From Betaproteobacteria bacterium (lineage in GTDB: Bacteria; Desulfobacterota; Desulfovibrionia; Desulfovibrionales; Desulfovibrionaceae), in the NCBI GenBank assembly GCA_009778295.1, contig WRKB01000281.1:1-10516 (forward strand): a DNA stretch of 10,516 nucleotides, written 5' to 3'. Every line of letters begins with the position of its first letter. Position 1 is the first letter of the stretch. The notes below the pieces were generated by a model. It was not told where the DNA came from. It worked only from the letters and a program-made list of their open reading frames with translations, and searched no databases. Shown here one piece after another: positions 1-6,214 of this stretch. The position numbers and the translations under genes were made by a program.

Positions 1-441
1 TTGCATTTTTACATCCCCACCAAGAGAATCCATCGTTTTTTGGAGTGCACCCCGCAGGATTGGGGTGACGGATATGGCAACGTCACCATCAGCTGTACGG
101 CGGAAAATCAGGCCATGGCCGACAAACGTCTGCCCCTTTTCGCTTCCTTGCCGATACGGCGCAAGGAGATCATTGTGGAGCCCATGCTGGAGCCCATGGA
201 TCTTTCTCCTTACCTGTCCGGCATCAGTCAGGTCATCGCCGGAGGTGAATCAGGAGATGGGGCAAGGATCTGTGATCTCCGGTGGTTCATCGATTTGCAA
301 CGGCAGTGTAAAACCGCGCATGTGCCTTTCCGGTTCAAGCAAACCGGCGCCAAGTTCATCAATGAAAAAGGGCAGCGGGTCATCGTAGCCAGGATGCACC
401 AGCAACGTCTCGCGGAGAGATACCGGCTCAGTCTTTTTTAG
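1..441 (+). CDS. DUF5131 family protein (phage Gp37/Gp68-like), 5' truncated by window edge
   Basis: This is the C-terminal part (about 146 codons) of a DUF5131 protein. Family hallmarks are present: the start reads like the internal family segment 'ITKR-hRF', followed by DWGDGY-NVTISCTAENQ, a RLPLFASLPI-R-KEI--EP-LE stretch, then VIAGGESG, AR-CDLRWF and FKQTG near the end. The reading frame is open to the first base and the first codon falls inside the conserved domain, so the TTG at position 1 is not the real start. About the first half of the protein should lie upstream. The molecular role of the family is not established; members occur in phages, mobile elements and anaerobe chromosomes, and upstream family sequence often carries a cysteine cluster that is not visible here. 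The stop is at 439-441, followed by a 106-base gap to the next gene. Family call is fairly sure; function is unknown. Confidence 0.85.
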   Translation: MHFYIPTKRIHRFLECTPQDWGDGYGNVTISCTAENQAMADKRLPLFASLPIRRKEIIVEPMLEPMDLSPYLSGISQVIAGGESGDGARICDLRWFIDLQRQCKTAHVPFRFKQTGAKFINEKGQRVIVARMHQQRLAERYRLSLF

Positions 442-470
442 GGCATTGCAATGTTGGAATGCTCTATGTA

Positions 471-490
471 CGCCATGCCGAGGCATGGCG
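471..490 (+). repeat. Perfect 9-bp inverted repeat (hairpin) upstream of the nitroreductase gene
   Basis: CGCCATGCC (471-479) and GGCATGGCG (482-490) are exact reverse complements separated by two bases; in RNA an 8-bp stem with a CGAG loop is likely. It is followed by GC-rich sequence and not a T run, so it is not a standard intrinsic terminator. It sits 30 bases after the DUF5131 stop and 58 bases before the nitroreductase start, so it could be an operator, an RNA processing signal or a Rho-independent-like pause. A second palindrome, CATTGCAATG, lies at 444-453. Confidence 0.5.
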
Positions 491-547
491 CGTCGCCGTG
501 CAGACCCGCAAGCAAATAACAATTTTATGGCAGGGGAGAAAATTAAT

Positions 548-1363
548 ATGTTGGAATTTCACGTAGATGTAGAAAAATGCGTCCAGTGCGATGCCTGTGT
601 CCAGGATTGTCCAAGTGAAATCATCCACCGGGAAGGGACAGTGCCGGAAGCGGCTGAAGGCGCGTGCCTTGAATGCCAGCATTGTCTGGCCGTATGCCCT
701 TCGGGGGCGATATCGGTATTCGGTTTGAAACCGGAAAACAGTCTGCCGTTGCTTGAAGGCGTTCTTCCTTCGTACCAGCAGATGAAAACGCTTGTACGCG
801 GTCGCCGGAGCGTGCGCCAGTTCAGTGATGAAGATGTTCCGTCCACGCTTATCGACGGATTGTTGGCGGATATTGCCCACGCGCCGACCGGTTGCAATGA
901 CCGTGATTTGACTTTTTCGCTTGTCCCCGACCGTAAATCCATGGGGCTACTGCGGGAACGGCTTGTCACAGCACTTGAGACCCGACAGGAACCGGGGGCG
1001 GTCCTAGATGCGTTTATTGCCGCCGCTGTGGCGGCATACCGGAATAACGGCAGGGATATGCTGTTCCGGGGTGCGCCGCATCTGCTTATTGTCTCTCCTG
1101 GTGAAAAGGCGACCTGCGGCCACGAAGATGCGGTACTCGCCCTCGCGTATTTCGAATTACTGGCGCAAAGCGCCGGCTTGGGAACGACTTGGTGCGGCGT
1201 GATCAAATTTATCGCCGACATGATTCCGGAAACCCGCGAAATGCTCGGTCTGACTCCGGATGCCTATTTCTATGCTATGTTGTTCGGCAAGCCTGCGGTC
1301 AGGTATGCACGGACGGTCCAGCGGGATTCGGCGGCGCGGATTCGCCGGGTTAGCATAGCCTAA
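548..1363 (+). CDS. Ferredoxin/nitroreductase fusion protein (2x[4Fe-4S] + FMN nitroreductase)
   Basis: A 271-residue cytoplasmic flavoprotein. Residues 1-60 form a bacterial ferredoxin with two CX2CX2CX3CP clusters (C11, C14, C17, C21 and C40, C43, C46, C50). Residues from about 80 to 271 form a nitroreductase domain: RRSVRQF (86-92) and APTG-N-R are the usual FMN-binding segments, with GLGTTWCG and a C-terminal GKPAVRY typical of this subfamily. The ferredoxin domain probably feeds electrons to FMN for reduction of a nitro, quinone or other electrophilic substrate; the actual substrate cannot be read from sequence. The ATG at 548 is chosen because GGGGAG (533-538) lies 9 bases upstream; the frame is open back to a TTG at 446 but that extension is cysteine-rich, unlike the family and crosses the hairpin. 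The stop codon lies inside the left arm of an inverted repeat. It seems monocistronic or follows the DUF5131 gene at 106 bases. Confidence 0.9.
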   Translation: MLEFHVDVEKCVQCDACVQDCPSEIIHREGTVPEAAEGACLECQHCLAVCPSGAISVFGLKPENSLPLLEGVLPSYQQMKTLVRGRRSVRQFSDEDVPSTLIDGLLADIAHAPTGCNDRDLTFSLVPDRKSMGLLRERLVTALETRQEPGAVLDAFIAAAVAAYRNNGRDMLFRGAPHLLIVSPGEKATCGHEDAVLALAYFELLAQSAGLGTTWCGVIKFIADMIPETREMLGLTPDAYFYAMLFGKPAVRYARTVQRDSAARIRRVSIA

Positions 1364-1405
1364 ATATTTTAAAGCTGAAATGCTCTAGACGTAGGCTATG
1401 CTAAC
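1349..1405 (+). repeat. Perfect 14-bp inverted repeat spanning the nitroreductase stop codon
   Basis: GTTAGCATAGCCTA (1349-1362) is the exact reverse complement of TAGGCTATGCTAAC (1392-1405), with a 29-base loop. The left arm encodes the last four residues and most of the stop codon of the nitroreductase gene. No T run follows (AAATAGCC), so it is not a standard intrinsic terminator. It directly abuts the inverted repeat 1406-1525. It may be a transcript-end stabilising structure, a processing site or the end of a degenerate mobile element. Confidence 0.7.
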
Positions 1406-1525
1406 AAATAGCCATTTTGCCCTCCGGCTGCATCAAATTGCGCCTGTTATTCCAGCAGAATATCATAAGAGTATACTCCCTCATAGCAGGCTTATTTTCC
1501 TTGCCGGAGAACAAAATGGCTTATT
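1406..1525 (+). repeat. Imperfect long inverted repeat with nested palindromes (possible structured RNA or small non-autonomous element)
   Basis: The outer arms 1406-1428 and 1503-1525 are reverse complements except for two central mismatches and one extra base; shared blocks are GCCATTTTG against CAAAATGGC and CTCCGGC against GCCGGAG. Nested inside are GCCTGTTAT (1442-1450) opposite ATAGCAGGC (1483-1491; one T/G, a wobble in RNA) and the perfect palindrome GAGTATACTC (1469-1478). Short open frames crossing this stretch have no recognisable protein. The arrangement suggests a folded RNA or a MITE-like relic; no transposase or clear target-site duplication was identified. Confidence 0.55.
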
Positions 1526-1537
1526 CTTTAGCGCAGC

Positions 1538-1564
1538 TTGGCGAATACGGCTTGTCTCTATAAA
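1538..1564 (+). promoter_or_regulatory. Possible sigma-70-type promoter for the chemoreceptor leader
   Basis: TTGGCG (1538-1543) and TATAAA (1559-1564) are separated by 15 bases, which is shorter than the preferred 16-18. If used, transcription would start near 1571 and give a leader of about 139 bases before the chemoreceptor start. The -10 match is good and the spacing poor. No sigma-28 motif and no convincing sigma-54 motif was found in this gap. Confidence 0.25.
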
Positions 1565-1570
1565 AAATAC

Positions 1571-1709
1571 ACAGTTCCCGCACGGGAAAGCGTGCCATTC
1601 CTCCAGCAGATTCCGGAAACAGCGGTAGTCAGGCTCTTGATAAAAGGAGCTTGCTCCCGTATCCATCGGCATGGGCTTTTTTACGCTGCACTAGCAAGGA
1701 ACCGCTGTT
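1571..1709 (+). promoter_or_regulatory. Structured 5' leader of the chemoreceptor gene (candidate attenuator or riboswitch-like element)
   Basis: Several pairings are visible. AACAGCGGT (1618-1626) is an exact 9-bp complement of ACCGCTGTT (1701-1709), which is the spacer between the ribosome binding site AAGGA (1696-1700) and the ATG at 1710; forming this helix would block initiation. GGAGC (1646-1650) can pair either with GCTCTT upstream (1633-1638) or with GCTCC downstream (1653-1657), and the latter competes by two bases with a terminator-like stem at 1656-1675. Earlier dyads are TTCCCG-CA-CGGGAA (1575-1588) and GCACG/CGTGC (1580-1595). TTCCT (1598-1602) is complementary to AGGAA of the binding site. 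I do not recognise a known riboswitch consensus; the c-di-GMP-I motif was looked for and not found. Existence of structure is seen; regulation is inference. Confidence 0.45.
1656..1682 (+). terminator. Terminator-like hairpin within the chemoreceptor leader
   Basis: CCCGT (1656-1660) can pair with ATGGG (1671-1675, one G-U pair); alternatively TCCAT (1662-1666) pairs with the same ATGGG around a CGGC loop. A six-T run (1677-1682) follows after one C. The stem is short, so strength is uncertain. Its position 27 bases before the start codon of the following gene argues for an attenuator and not an ordinary end-of-gene terminator, though it might end an upstream small transcript. Confidence 0.4.
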
Positions 1710-4097
1710 ATGAAACTGCAAAATAGGGTGCTGTTGCCGATTTTGGCGCTGATCGTCGCGCTGATGGGCGTTTCAGGCGTGTTGTCGTACCGCACTGCCG
1801 AAAAAAATCTGACCTCGTCGCTTGTGAACAATATGAAAGGCGAGGCCAAGGCATTGGTCCGCACCATACATACCCTGATTGAGGACGCGGAGCGCGATGT
1901 GCCGCGGACCACCACCCGGGAAGAAATAGTGAATTTTTTCAAGGGGGATATCCACAATCCCCAACGCCAGAAAGAGGTCTCCGCCGTGCTTAAAACCGTT
2001 GCGGACACCTACCCGAATTTTGACCGCATGTCGATATATGACACCGAAGGGGTCACAGTTGCCTGCTCCGCTCCCTCGGTGATCGGGCAGAGCTTTGCGG
2101 ACCGCGATTATTTCAAGGCGGTGAAGTCGACCCGGGAGATGTTTACCTCAGCTCCGTTTCGCAGCAGGGTGAACAACGCCTCGGTTCTAGTGGTTGCCGC
2201 ACCGATCATTCAGGACGGCAAGCTCATGGGCGTGATCACCGCAAATCTGAGTCTGCCCCTGTTCTTCAGCAAGTACGTTGAGCCGGTGCAAGTGGGGGAT
2301 GCAGGGTACGCCTTTGTCCTTTCGGCGGAAGGATTCATTGTCCTGCATAAGCAGCATGATCTGGAATTCAATGACAAGCTGCCCGAAAAGCGGGACTACG
2401 CCCGTCTTGCTCAAAAAGGCCGGGGTGCGGATGCCTTTGTGGATGCCAAGGGTAACATGGTCCGCGTCTATCTGGAAAAGGAGCCCAAAAGCGGCATGGT
2501 GGCCGTACTGCGCGCGGATGAGGCCGATGTTTTCTCCGGTTTGACCGAGATACGCAACCAGACGCTTACCGTCGTTGCCGTGAGCATATTGTTGGGGACT
2601 CTGGTTGTCTTTCTGATTATCCGGCCGGTGGTGGGCGCCGTCAGGGCCGGAGCTGCCTTTGCCGAGGAAATAGCCGGGGGGAAGCTCGATTCCACCTTGG
2701 CTGTAAAGCGTCCGGACGAACTTGGCGCCCTGGCCCAGGCCTTGCGCGCCATTCCCGCGGTGCTGAGGTCCATCATCGGTTCATACGAGCAGTTGGAAAG
2801 AGACGTGGAGCAGGGACGCCTTGACGCTCAGGGGGACGCTTCCGGCTTTTCTGGCGAGTATGCGAATCTGGTCAAGGGCACCAATTCCGTCATGAACCGC
2901 TACCGTATGGTGCTGGATAACATCCCCTCGCCGGTGGTTATGCTGTCCGGGGAGGGCAAGGCCGTTTTCCTGAACTCCCAGGCCCAGCAACTGGCGGGAC
3001 AGGTCTATAGCGGGAAAAGCGCCGACCGGCTTTTTTCTTTTGAGGACCAGGACTCGCCCGATTCCCCCTTGCGTCGCAGCCTTGAAACGGGCCGCCCCGC
3101 AAGCGGAGAAACCCGCGCACATCCCGGGGGCAAAACCATGGATGTCAGCTATTCCTCCATTCCCATGGAGGACAGTTCCGGCAAGGTCGTCTCGGTGCTC
3201 CAGCTCATCACCGACCTGACCGAAATCAAATCCGTGCAGGGGACCATAGCTGAAGTGGCAAATCAAGCGCTGGATATTTCGGACAGGCTGGCTAAGGCTT
3301 CGGAAGAGCTCTCCAGCCAAGTGGATCAGGTCAGCCGGGGGGCCAACATACAGCGTGAGCGCGCAGACTCGACAGCCACAGCCATGGAAAAAATGAACGC
3401 CACCGTCCTGGAAGTGGCGCACAGCGCCACCGAAGCCAGCAGCCAGGCGGCAACCACCAGAGGAAAGGCGCAAGCGGGTGCGGTTCTGGTGGAAAAAGTG
3501 ACCGGCGCCATCGGCACGGTAAGCGTTGTTGCCCAAGATTTGCAGAAGAGCATGCAGACCCTGGGGCAACAGGCCGAATCCATCGGTGGCGTGATGAACG
3601 TGATTTCCGATATCGCGGACCAGACTAACCTGCTCGCGCTGAACGCCGCCATTGAGGCGGCCAGGGCCGGGGAAGCCGGGCGCGGGTTCGCCGTGGTGGC
3701 CGACGAGGTGAGGAAGCTTGCGGAAAAGACCATGAATGCCACGTCGGAAGTGGAACAGAGCATCAAGGGCATCCAGGGCTCAGTGCAGACCAGCGCCAGT
3801 CGTTTTACAGACGCGGCTGCGAGCGTGGCGGAAGCCGTGACCCTTGCGGAAAACTCCGGCGACGCGCTTAAGGAAATTCTGACCCTGGCGGGCAAGAGCA
3901 CGGAACTGGTCACTGGCATCGCCACCGCCGCAGAGGAGCAGTCCACCACTTCGGAGGGAATCAATCATTCGGTTGAGGAGATCAACCGCATCGCGGACGA
4001 AACAGCCACCGGCATGGAGGAATCCGCCTCGGCCGTGCGCAGGATGGCCGGCATGGCCCAGGAACTGAAATATCTTCTCGACAGGCTGAAGAACTAA
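1710..4097 (+). CDS. Methyl-accepting chemotaxis protein with Cache, HAMP and PAS domains
   Basis: A 795-residue transmembrane chemoreceptor. A first membrane helix lies at about 7-27, a periplasmic Cache-type ligand domain at about 30-283 (DRDYF near 131, followed by an [19 protein letters not shown] segment), and a second membrane helix at about 285-305. Then come a HAMP linker (about 305-355), a further HAMP-like helical module (about 358-395, containing EQGRLDA-GD), a PAS domain (about 398-505, beginning [11 protein letters not shown]) and the signalling hairpin (about 520-790). The hairpin tip contains [19 protein letters not shown] from residue 637, which contacts CheA and CheW. The protein should sense a small periplasmic ligand and possibly a cytosolic cue through PAS, and steer motility. 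No C-terminal CheR-binding pentapeptide is present (end is DRLKN). AAGGA at 1696-1700, 9 bases upstream, supports the ATG. Ligand unknown. Confidence 0.95.
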   Translation: MKLQNRVLLPILALIVALMGVSGVLSYRTAEKNLTSSLVNNMKGEAKALVRTIHTLIEDAERDVPRTTTREEIVNFFKGDIHNPQRQKEVSAVLKTVADTYPNFDRMSIYDTEGVTVACSAPSVIGQSFADRDYFKAVKSTREMFTSAPFRSRVNNASVLVVAAPIIQDGKLMGVITANLSLPLFFSKYVEPVQVGDAGYAFVLSAEGFIVLHKQHDLEFNDKLPEKRDYARLAQKGRGADAFVDAKGNMVRVYLEKEPKSGMVAVLRADEADVFSGLTEIRNQTLTVVAVSILLGTLVVFLIIRPVVGAVRAGAAFAEEIAGGKLDSTLAVKRPDELGALAQALRAIPAVLRSIIGSYEQLERDVEQGRLDAQGDASGFSGEYANLVKGTNSVMNRYRMVLDNIPSPVVMLSGEGKAVFLNSQAQQLAGQVYSGKSADRLFSFEDQDSPDSPLRRSLETGRPASGETRAHPGGKTMDVSYSSIPMEDSSGKVVSVLQLITDLTEIKSVQGTIAEVANQALDISDRLAKASEELSSQVDQVSRGANIQRERADSTATAMEKMNATVLEVAHSATEASSQAATTRGKAQAGAVLVEKVTGAIGTVSVVAQDLQKSMQTLGQQAESIGGVMNVISDIADQTNLLALNAAIEAARAGEAGRGFAVVADEVRKLAEKTMNATSEVEQSIKGIQGSVQTSASRFTDAAASVAEAVTLAENSGDALKEILTLAGKSTELVTGIATAAEEQSTTSEGINHSVEEINRIADETATGMEESASAVRRMAGMAQELKYLLDRLKN

Positions 4098-4147
4098 CAC
4101 GCTACGTGGTCTGAAACTCTTGCCGGCTCAAGCGGCAGACCGGCCCT

Positions 4148-4163
4148 TGGAACGCATGATGCA
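4148..4163 (+). promoter_or_regulatory. Candidate sigma-54 (RpoN) promoter
   Basis: The sequence TGGAACGCATGATGCA matches the RpoN consensus TGGCACGNNNNTTGCA at all but two fixed positions, with the invariant GG (4149-4150) and GC (4161-4162) separated by exactly 10 bases. Transcription would begin near 4173, about 63 bases before the ATG at 4236. It lies between the chemoreceptor and the acidic gene on the same strand. No enhancer-binding site was identified. Confidence 0.5.
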
Positions 4164-4201
4164 TGCGTGTTGCGGCAGGCAAAAACTGCCGCAGCATGTG
4201 T
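4163..4201 (+). repeat. Strong hairpin at the predicted 5' end of the acidic-protein mRNA
   Basis: TGCGGCAG (4171-4178) pairs perfectly with CTGCCGCA (4186-4193) around a GCAAAAA loop. Eight more pairs, four of them G-U wobbles, are possible outward (4163-4170 with 4194-4201). No T run follows, so this is not an intrinsic terminator for the chemoreceptor gene. If the sigma-54 start near 4173 is used, the hairpin forms the very 5' end of the transcript, where it could protect the mRNA. Confidence 0.5.
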
Positions 4202-4235
4202 TGTTACGCACTGTTCCAAAAATAAGGAGCGGATC

Positions 4236-4712
4236 ATGGATATTTCAAGTATCTCCGGCAGCGATTCTCTTCAGGCTGTTGACCCGAGCGAGATTTTTAA
4301 AAAATGGGCCGGCAAGAAGCTACATGCCGGCAGTGACGGCGGCGACACCGTAACCATCTCCGAAGAAGGGCGCAAGCTTGCCCAAGCCCAAAAGACCGTC
4401 CAGGTAAGCCCGCTGCTGAACATGGATGATGCGGAGACGCAGGCGGACGACATAACGGTGGACGATGCATCCGACGCCTCCAGTGAAGAGGCGAACTTTT
4501 CTTCCGCCCTGAGCAGTTCTGAAGACCAGACCTCGGAAACAGACGAGATAGATGAAAAAATCACAGAATTGACGGATCAGCTCGTCGGCATCATGCAGAG
4601 TCCGCTCCCGCAGGAAGAAAGGATGCAACAGGCGGAACCCATCCAACAGCAGATAGATCAGTTGGAAATGCAGCTCAACGAGCTGAACGCCGCTGAGGCA
4701 TCGCAAACATGA
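4236..4712 (+). CDS. Small acidic protein of unknown function with C-terminal coiled coil
   Basis: A 158-residue protein that I cannot assign to a named family. The ATG is supported by TAAGGAG (4223-4229) six bases upstream; an in-frame GTG at 4167 would add residues translated from the leader hairpin and is rejected. The N-terminal third has MDISSISGSDSLQAVD, an aromatic EIFKKW segment and DTVTISEEGRKLAQ, a motif style seen in short flagellar-associated proteins. The middle (about 60-110) is very rich in Asp, Glu and Ser and probably disordered. The end (about 111-155) has heptad-like ITELTDQLVGIM and IQQQIDQLEMQLNELNA, a probable coiled coil reminiscent of FlxA-like proteins. There is no signal peptide or membrane helix. 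A sigma-54 promoter and a chemoreceptor neighbour make a motility or surface-related role plausible, but this is inference. Confidence 0.75.
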   Translation: MDISSISGSDSLQAVDPSEIFKKWAGKKLHAGSDGGDTVTISEEGRKLAQAQKTVQVSPLLNMDDAETQADDITVDDASDASSEEANFSSALSSSEDQTSETDEIDEKITELTDQLVGIMQSPLPQEERMQQAEPIQQQIDQLEMQLNELNAAEASQT

Positions 4713-4763
4713 TGTTGCGGGATAATTCCAACGCGATAGCAGAGTAGCTTTGAGGCGCCTGCG

Positions 4764-4797
4764 GCTGTGAGTTGTGCCTTGGCATGGCTCACGCAGC
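4764..4797. repeat. Imperfect hairpin in the convergent intergenic region
   Basis: Three short stems nest: GCTG/CAGC (4764-4767, 4794-4797), TGAG/CTCA (4768-4771, 4788-4791) and TGCC/GGCA (4775-4778, 4781-4784). The region lies between the ends of the acidic gene and the convergent permease gene (4713-4880), where transcripts from both sides should end. No T run follows on either strand, so an intrinsic terminator is not shown. Elsewhere in this gap there is AT-rich sequence and a short TCGAAT/ATTCGA repeat (4872-4893) overlapping the permease stop. Confidence 0.35.
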
Positions 4798-4880
4798 ACC
4801 TTGTAAAGTTGAAATGTTCTCAATCAGAATGAAAGCACTTTTGTTTTCACATCGGAATAACATTCTATTTTTCGAATACG

Positions 4881-5756
4881 CTACCTCATTCGAGGCGTAC
4901 AGCAGATCAAGATGAGCGTACTCGCTATAATACAGGATATCCCCGCTACGAAAGACGTCCCCGCCGGCTCATGCAGTCCCACAATGCCGAGCAGCGCGGC
5001 ACTGACAGGCTCCGCCAGATTCAGCGTGGCGGCGGTAGCGGTGGGGGTCGTCCGCAACCCGGCCAGGGTAATCGAAAAGGCGAGCGCAGAGGTGACAAGC
5101 CCCAAGTATAGCGACACTGCCATGCCTTTGGGGGTGAAGATCCAGGCGCCAGGATAAGAGAGGAACAGGGGTAGCAGGCAGATGCCGCTCAGCAGGCACA
5201 GGATCATCATGACGCCTTCCACGTTGTGGCGCCGCGCCAGTTCCTTGCTGAACACCAGGTAAGTTGTGTAGGAAAGCCCCGCGAGCAGCGGCAGCCCCAG
5301 CGCCAGCGGATTCACGCCAGTGGCGCCGTGCCAGTTGAGCAGCACCAGCCCCAGAATGGCTATGGCCGTGGCCGGATACCAGGCCCGTGCCGGACGTTCG
5401 TCCAAAAAAATCCGGCCCAGCAGGGCGGAGGCTATGGGCATGGAGCCTATGGTCGCCACAGTTCCCACAGCCACGCCGTTCAGCAATATTCCTTTGAAGA
5501 AGAAAAGCTGGCAGCCCAATAAACCCAGAATCGACAGGAGGACGTTTTTGATGGGCCAGCCCTTTCGCCGGGGCAGCGTACCGCGCCAAATGCACCAGAT
5601 GAGCAGCCCTAGGCCGCCGATCAGCATGCGCAACGCGCCAATGATATAGGGTGTCGCGTCTTCCGGCGCGAGGGCCTGTGTGAATCCGGATGTGCTGAAG
5701 CAAAGCGCCCCGGCAAGCACAAGCAACGGGCCGCGCAGGGGATGTCCTTCAGACAT
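4881..5756 (-). CDS. EamA/DMT-family permease
   Basis: A 291-residue inner-membrane protein of the drug/metabolite transporter superfamily, with about ten hydrophobic segments in two homologous five-helix halves. The first half starts with GPLLVLAGALCFSTSGF, the second with ALGLPLLAGLSYTTYLVFSK near residue 153. The second half ends in the characteristic LNLAEPVSAALLGIVGLHE segment. Family members export or import amino acids, nucleotides or other metabolites; the substrate cannot be told. The ATG at 5756 has GGAGAGGG upstream at a normal distance. The gene begins 17 bases after the receiver gene stops, so the two are very likely co-transcribed, and it is probably the last gene of that operon. 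Its stop is TAG at 4881-4883. Confidence 0.92.
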   Translation of the reverse strand: MSEGHPLRGPLLVLAGALCFSTSGFTQALAPEDATPYIIGALRMLIGGLGLLIWCIWRGTLPRRKGWPIKNVLLSILGLLGCQLFFFKGILLNGVAVGTVATIGSMPIASALLGRIFLDERPARAWYPATAIAILGLVLLNWHGATGVNPLALGLPLLAGLSYTTYLVFSKELARRHNVEGVMMILCLLSGICLLPLFLSYPGAWIFTPKGMAVSLYLGLVTSALAFSITLAGLRTTPTATAATLNLAEPVSAALLGIVGLHEPAGTSFVAGISCIIASTLILICCTPRMR

Positions 5757-5773
5757 GGGCTAGGCCCTCTCCG

Positions 5774-6151
5774 TCAGCCTTCCTTTGTCTGGTGGGCCGT
5801 GTGGATATTTTCCAGCAATTCATCCATGTTCAAAGGTTTCCTCAGGACGCGATATGCGCCCGTTTCATAGGCGGTACGCTCGTCTTCGGCGTCGGCGTGG
5901 CCGGTAAGGATAATAACCTGAATTTCCGGATGGCTTTTTTTGAGTTCGCGCAGAACCTCAAGACCGTTCATGCCGGGCATGCGCAGATCAAGCACCACCA
6001 CTTCGGGAGGCAAGGCAAGTGCGTTCAGGGCTTCAGGGCCGCTGTACACAGCCCGCGCCTCAAAGCCGCGCATCTCAAGCCGAGCGGCCAGGGTGTCGGC
6101 AAAGTGTTTTTCATCATCCACGAGCAAAATTTTGATCCCGTCACCGGGCAT
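5774..6151 (-). CDS. Single-domain response regulator (stand-alone receiver)
   Basis: A 125-residue protein made only of a CheY-like receiver domain. The acidic pocket D12-D13, phospho-acceptor D55 (in VVVLDLRMPGMNG), T83 (ILTGH) and K105 (RKP) are all in place, so phosphorylation should be possible. There is no DNA-binding or enzymatic output domain, so it should act by protein contact or as a phosphorelay intermediate. The ATG at 6151 is preceded by GAGGAG six bases upstream. It lies 63 bases after the GAF/DHp gene and 17 bases before the permease gene; the natural inference is that H259 of the GAF/DHp protein exchanges phosphate with D55. Direct interaction is not shown by the sequence. 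Confidence 0.93.
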   Translation of the reverse strand: MPGDGIKILLVDDEKHFADTLAARLEMRGFEARAVYSGPEALNALALPPEVVVLDLRMPGMNGLEVLRELKKSHPEIQVIILTGHADAEDERTAYETGAYRVLRKPLNMDELLENIHTAHQTKEG

Positions 6152-6177
6152 GCAGCACTCCTCGGCAAACCGTCATT

Positions 6178-6191
6178 GCGCCTGCCGGCGC
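6178..6191 (-). repeat. Short GC-rich hairpin between the GAF/DHp and receiver genes
   Basis: On the minus strand GCGCC-GGCA-GGCGC forms a 5-bp stem with a four-base loop in the 63-base spacer, about 27 bases before the receiver start. No T run follows. It may tune the relative expression or mRNA stability of the two cistrons; a chance hairpin cannot be excluded. Confidence 0.3.
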
Positions 6192-6214
6192 CCAGCGGTG
6201 TGTCGCCGATTCTT

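Noticed and set aside
446..547. N-terminal extension of the nitroreductase starting at TTG 446
   Set aside because: The extension is not ferredoxin-like, crosses a hairpin, and ATG 548 has a strong, well-spaced binding site.
1672..1687. Sigma-54 promoter immediately before the chemoreceptor
   Set aside because: Only the invariant GG and GC match at the right spacing; the other positions do not, and the start would fall almost at the ribosome binding site.
1560..1700. c-di-GMP (GEMM) riboswitch before the chemoreceptor gene
   Set aside because: Such switches often precede chemoreceptor genes, but the conserved GGGCAAACC and GACGCAAAGCC elements are not present.
1398..1726. Several frames of 60-76 codons on both strands in the chemoreceptor upstream gap
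   Set aside because: They cross the inverted repeats, have no good ribosome binding site and no family resemblance.
2781..3569. Minus-strand open frame of about 260 codons inside the chemoreceptor gene
   Set aside because: Composition is that of a reversed chemoreceptor coding strand; no domain is recognisable.
4167..4235. GTG start at 4167 for the acidic protein
   Set aside because: It would translate the leader hairpin and precede the predicted transcription start; ATG 4236 has TAAGGAG at the right distance.
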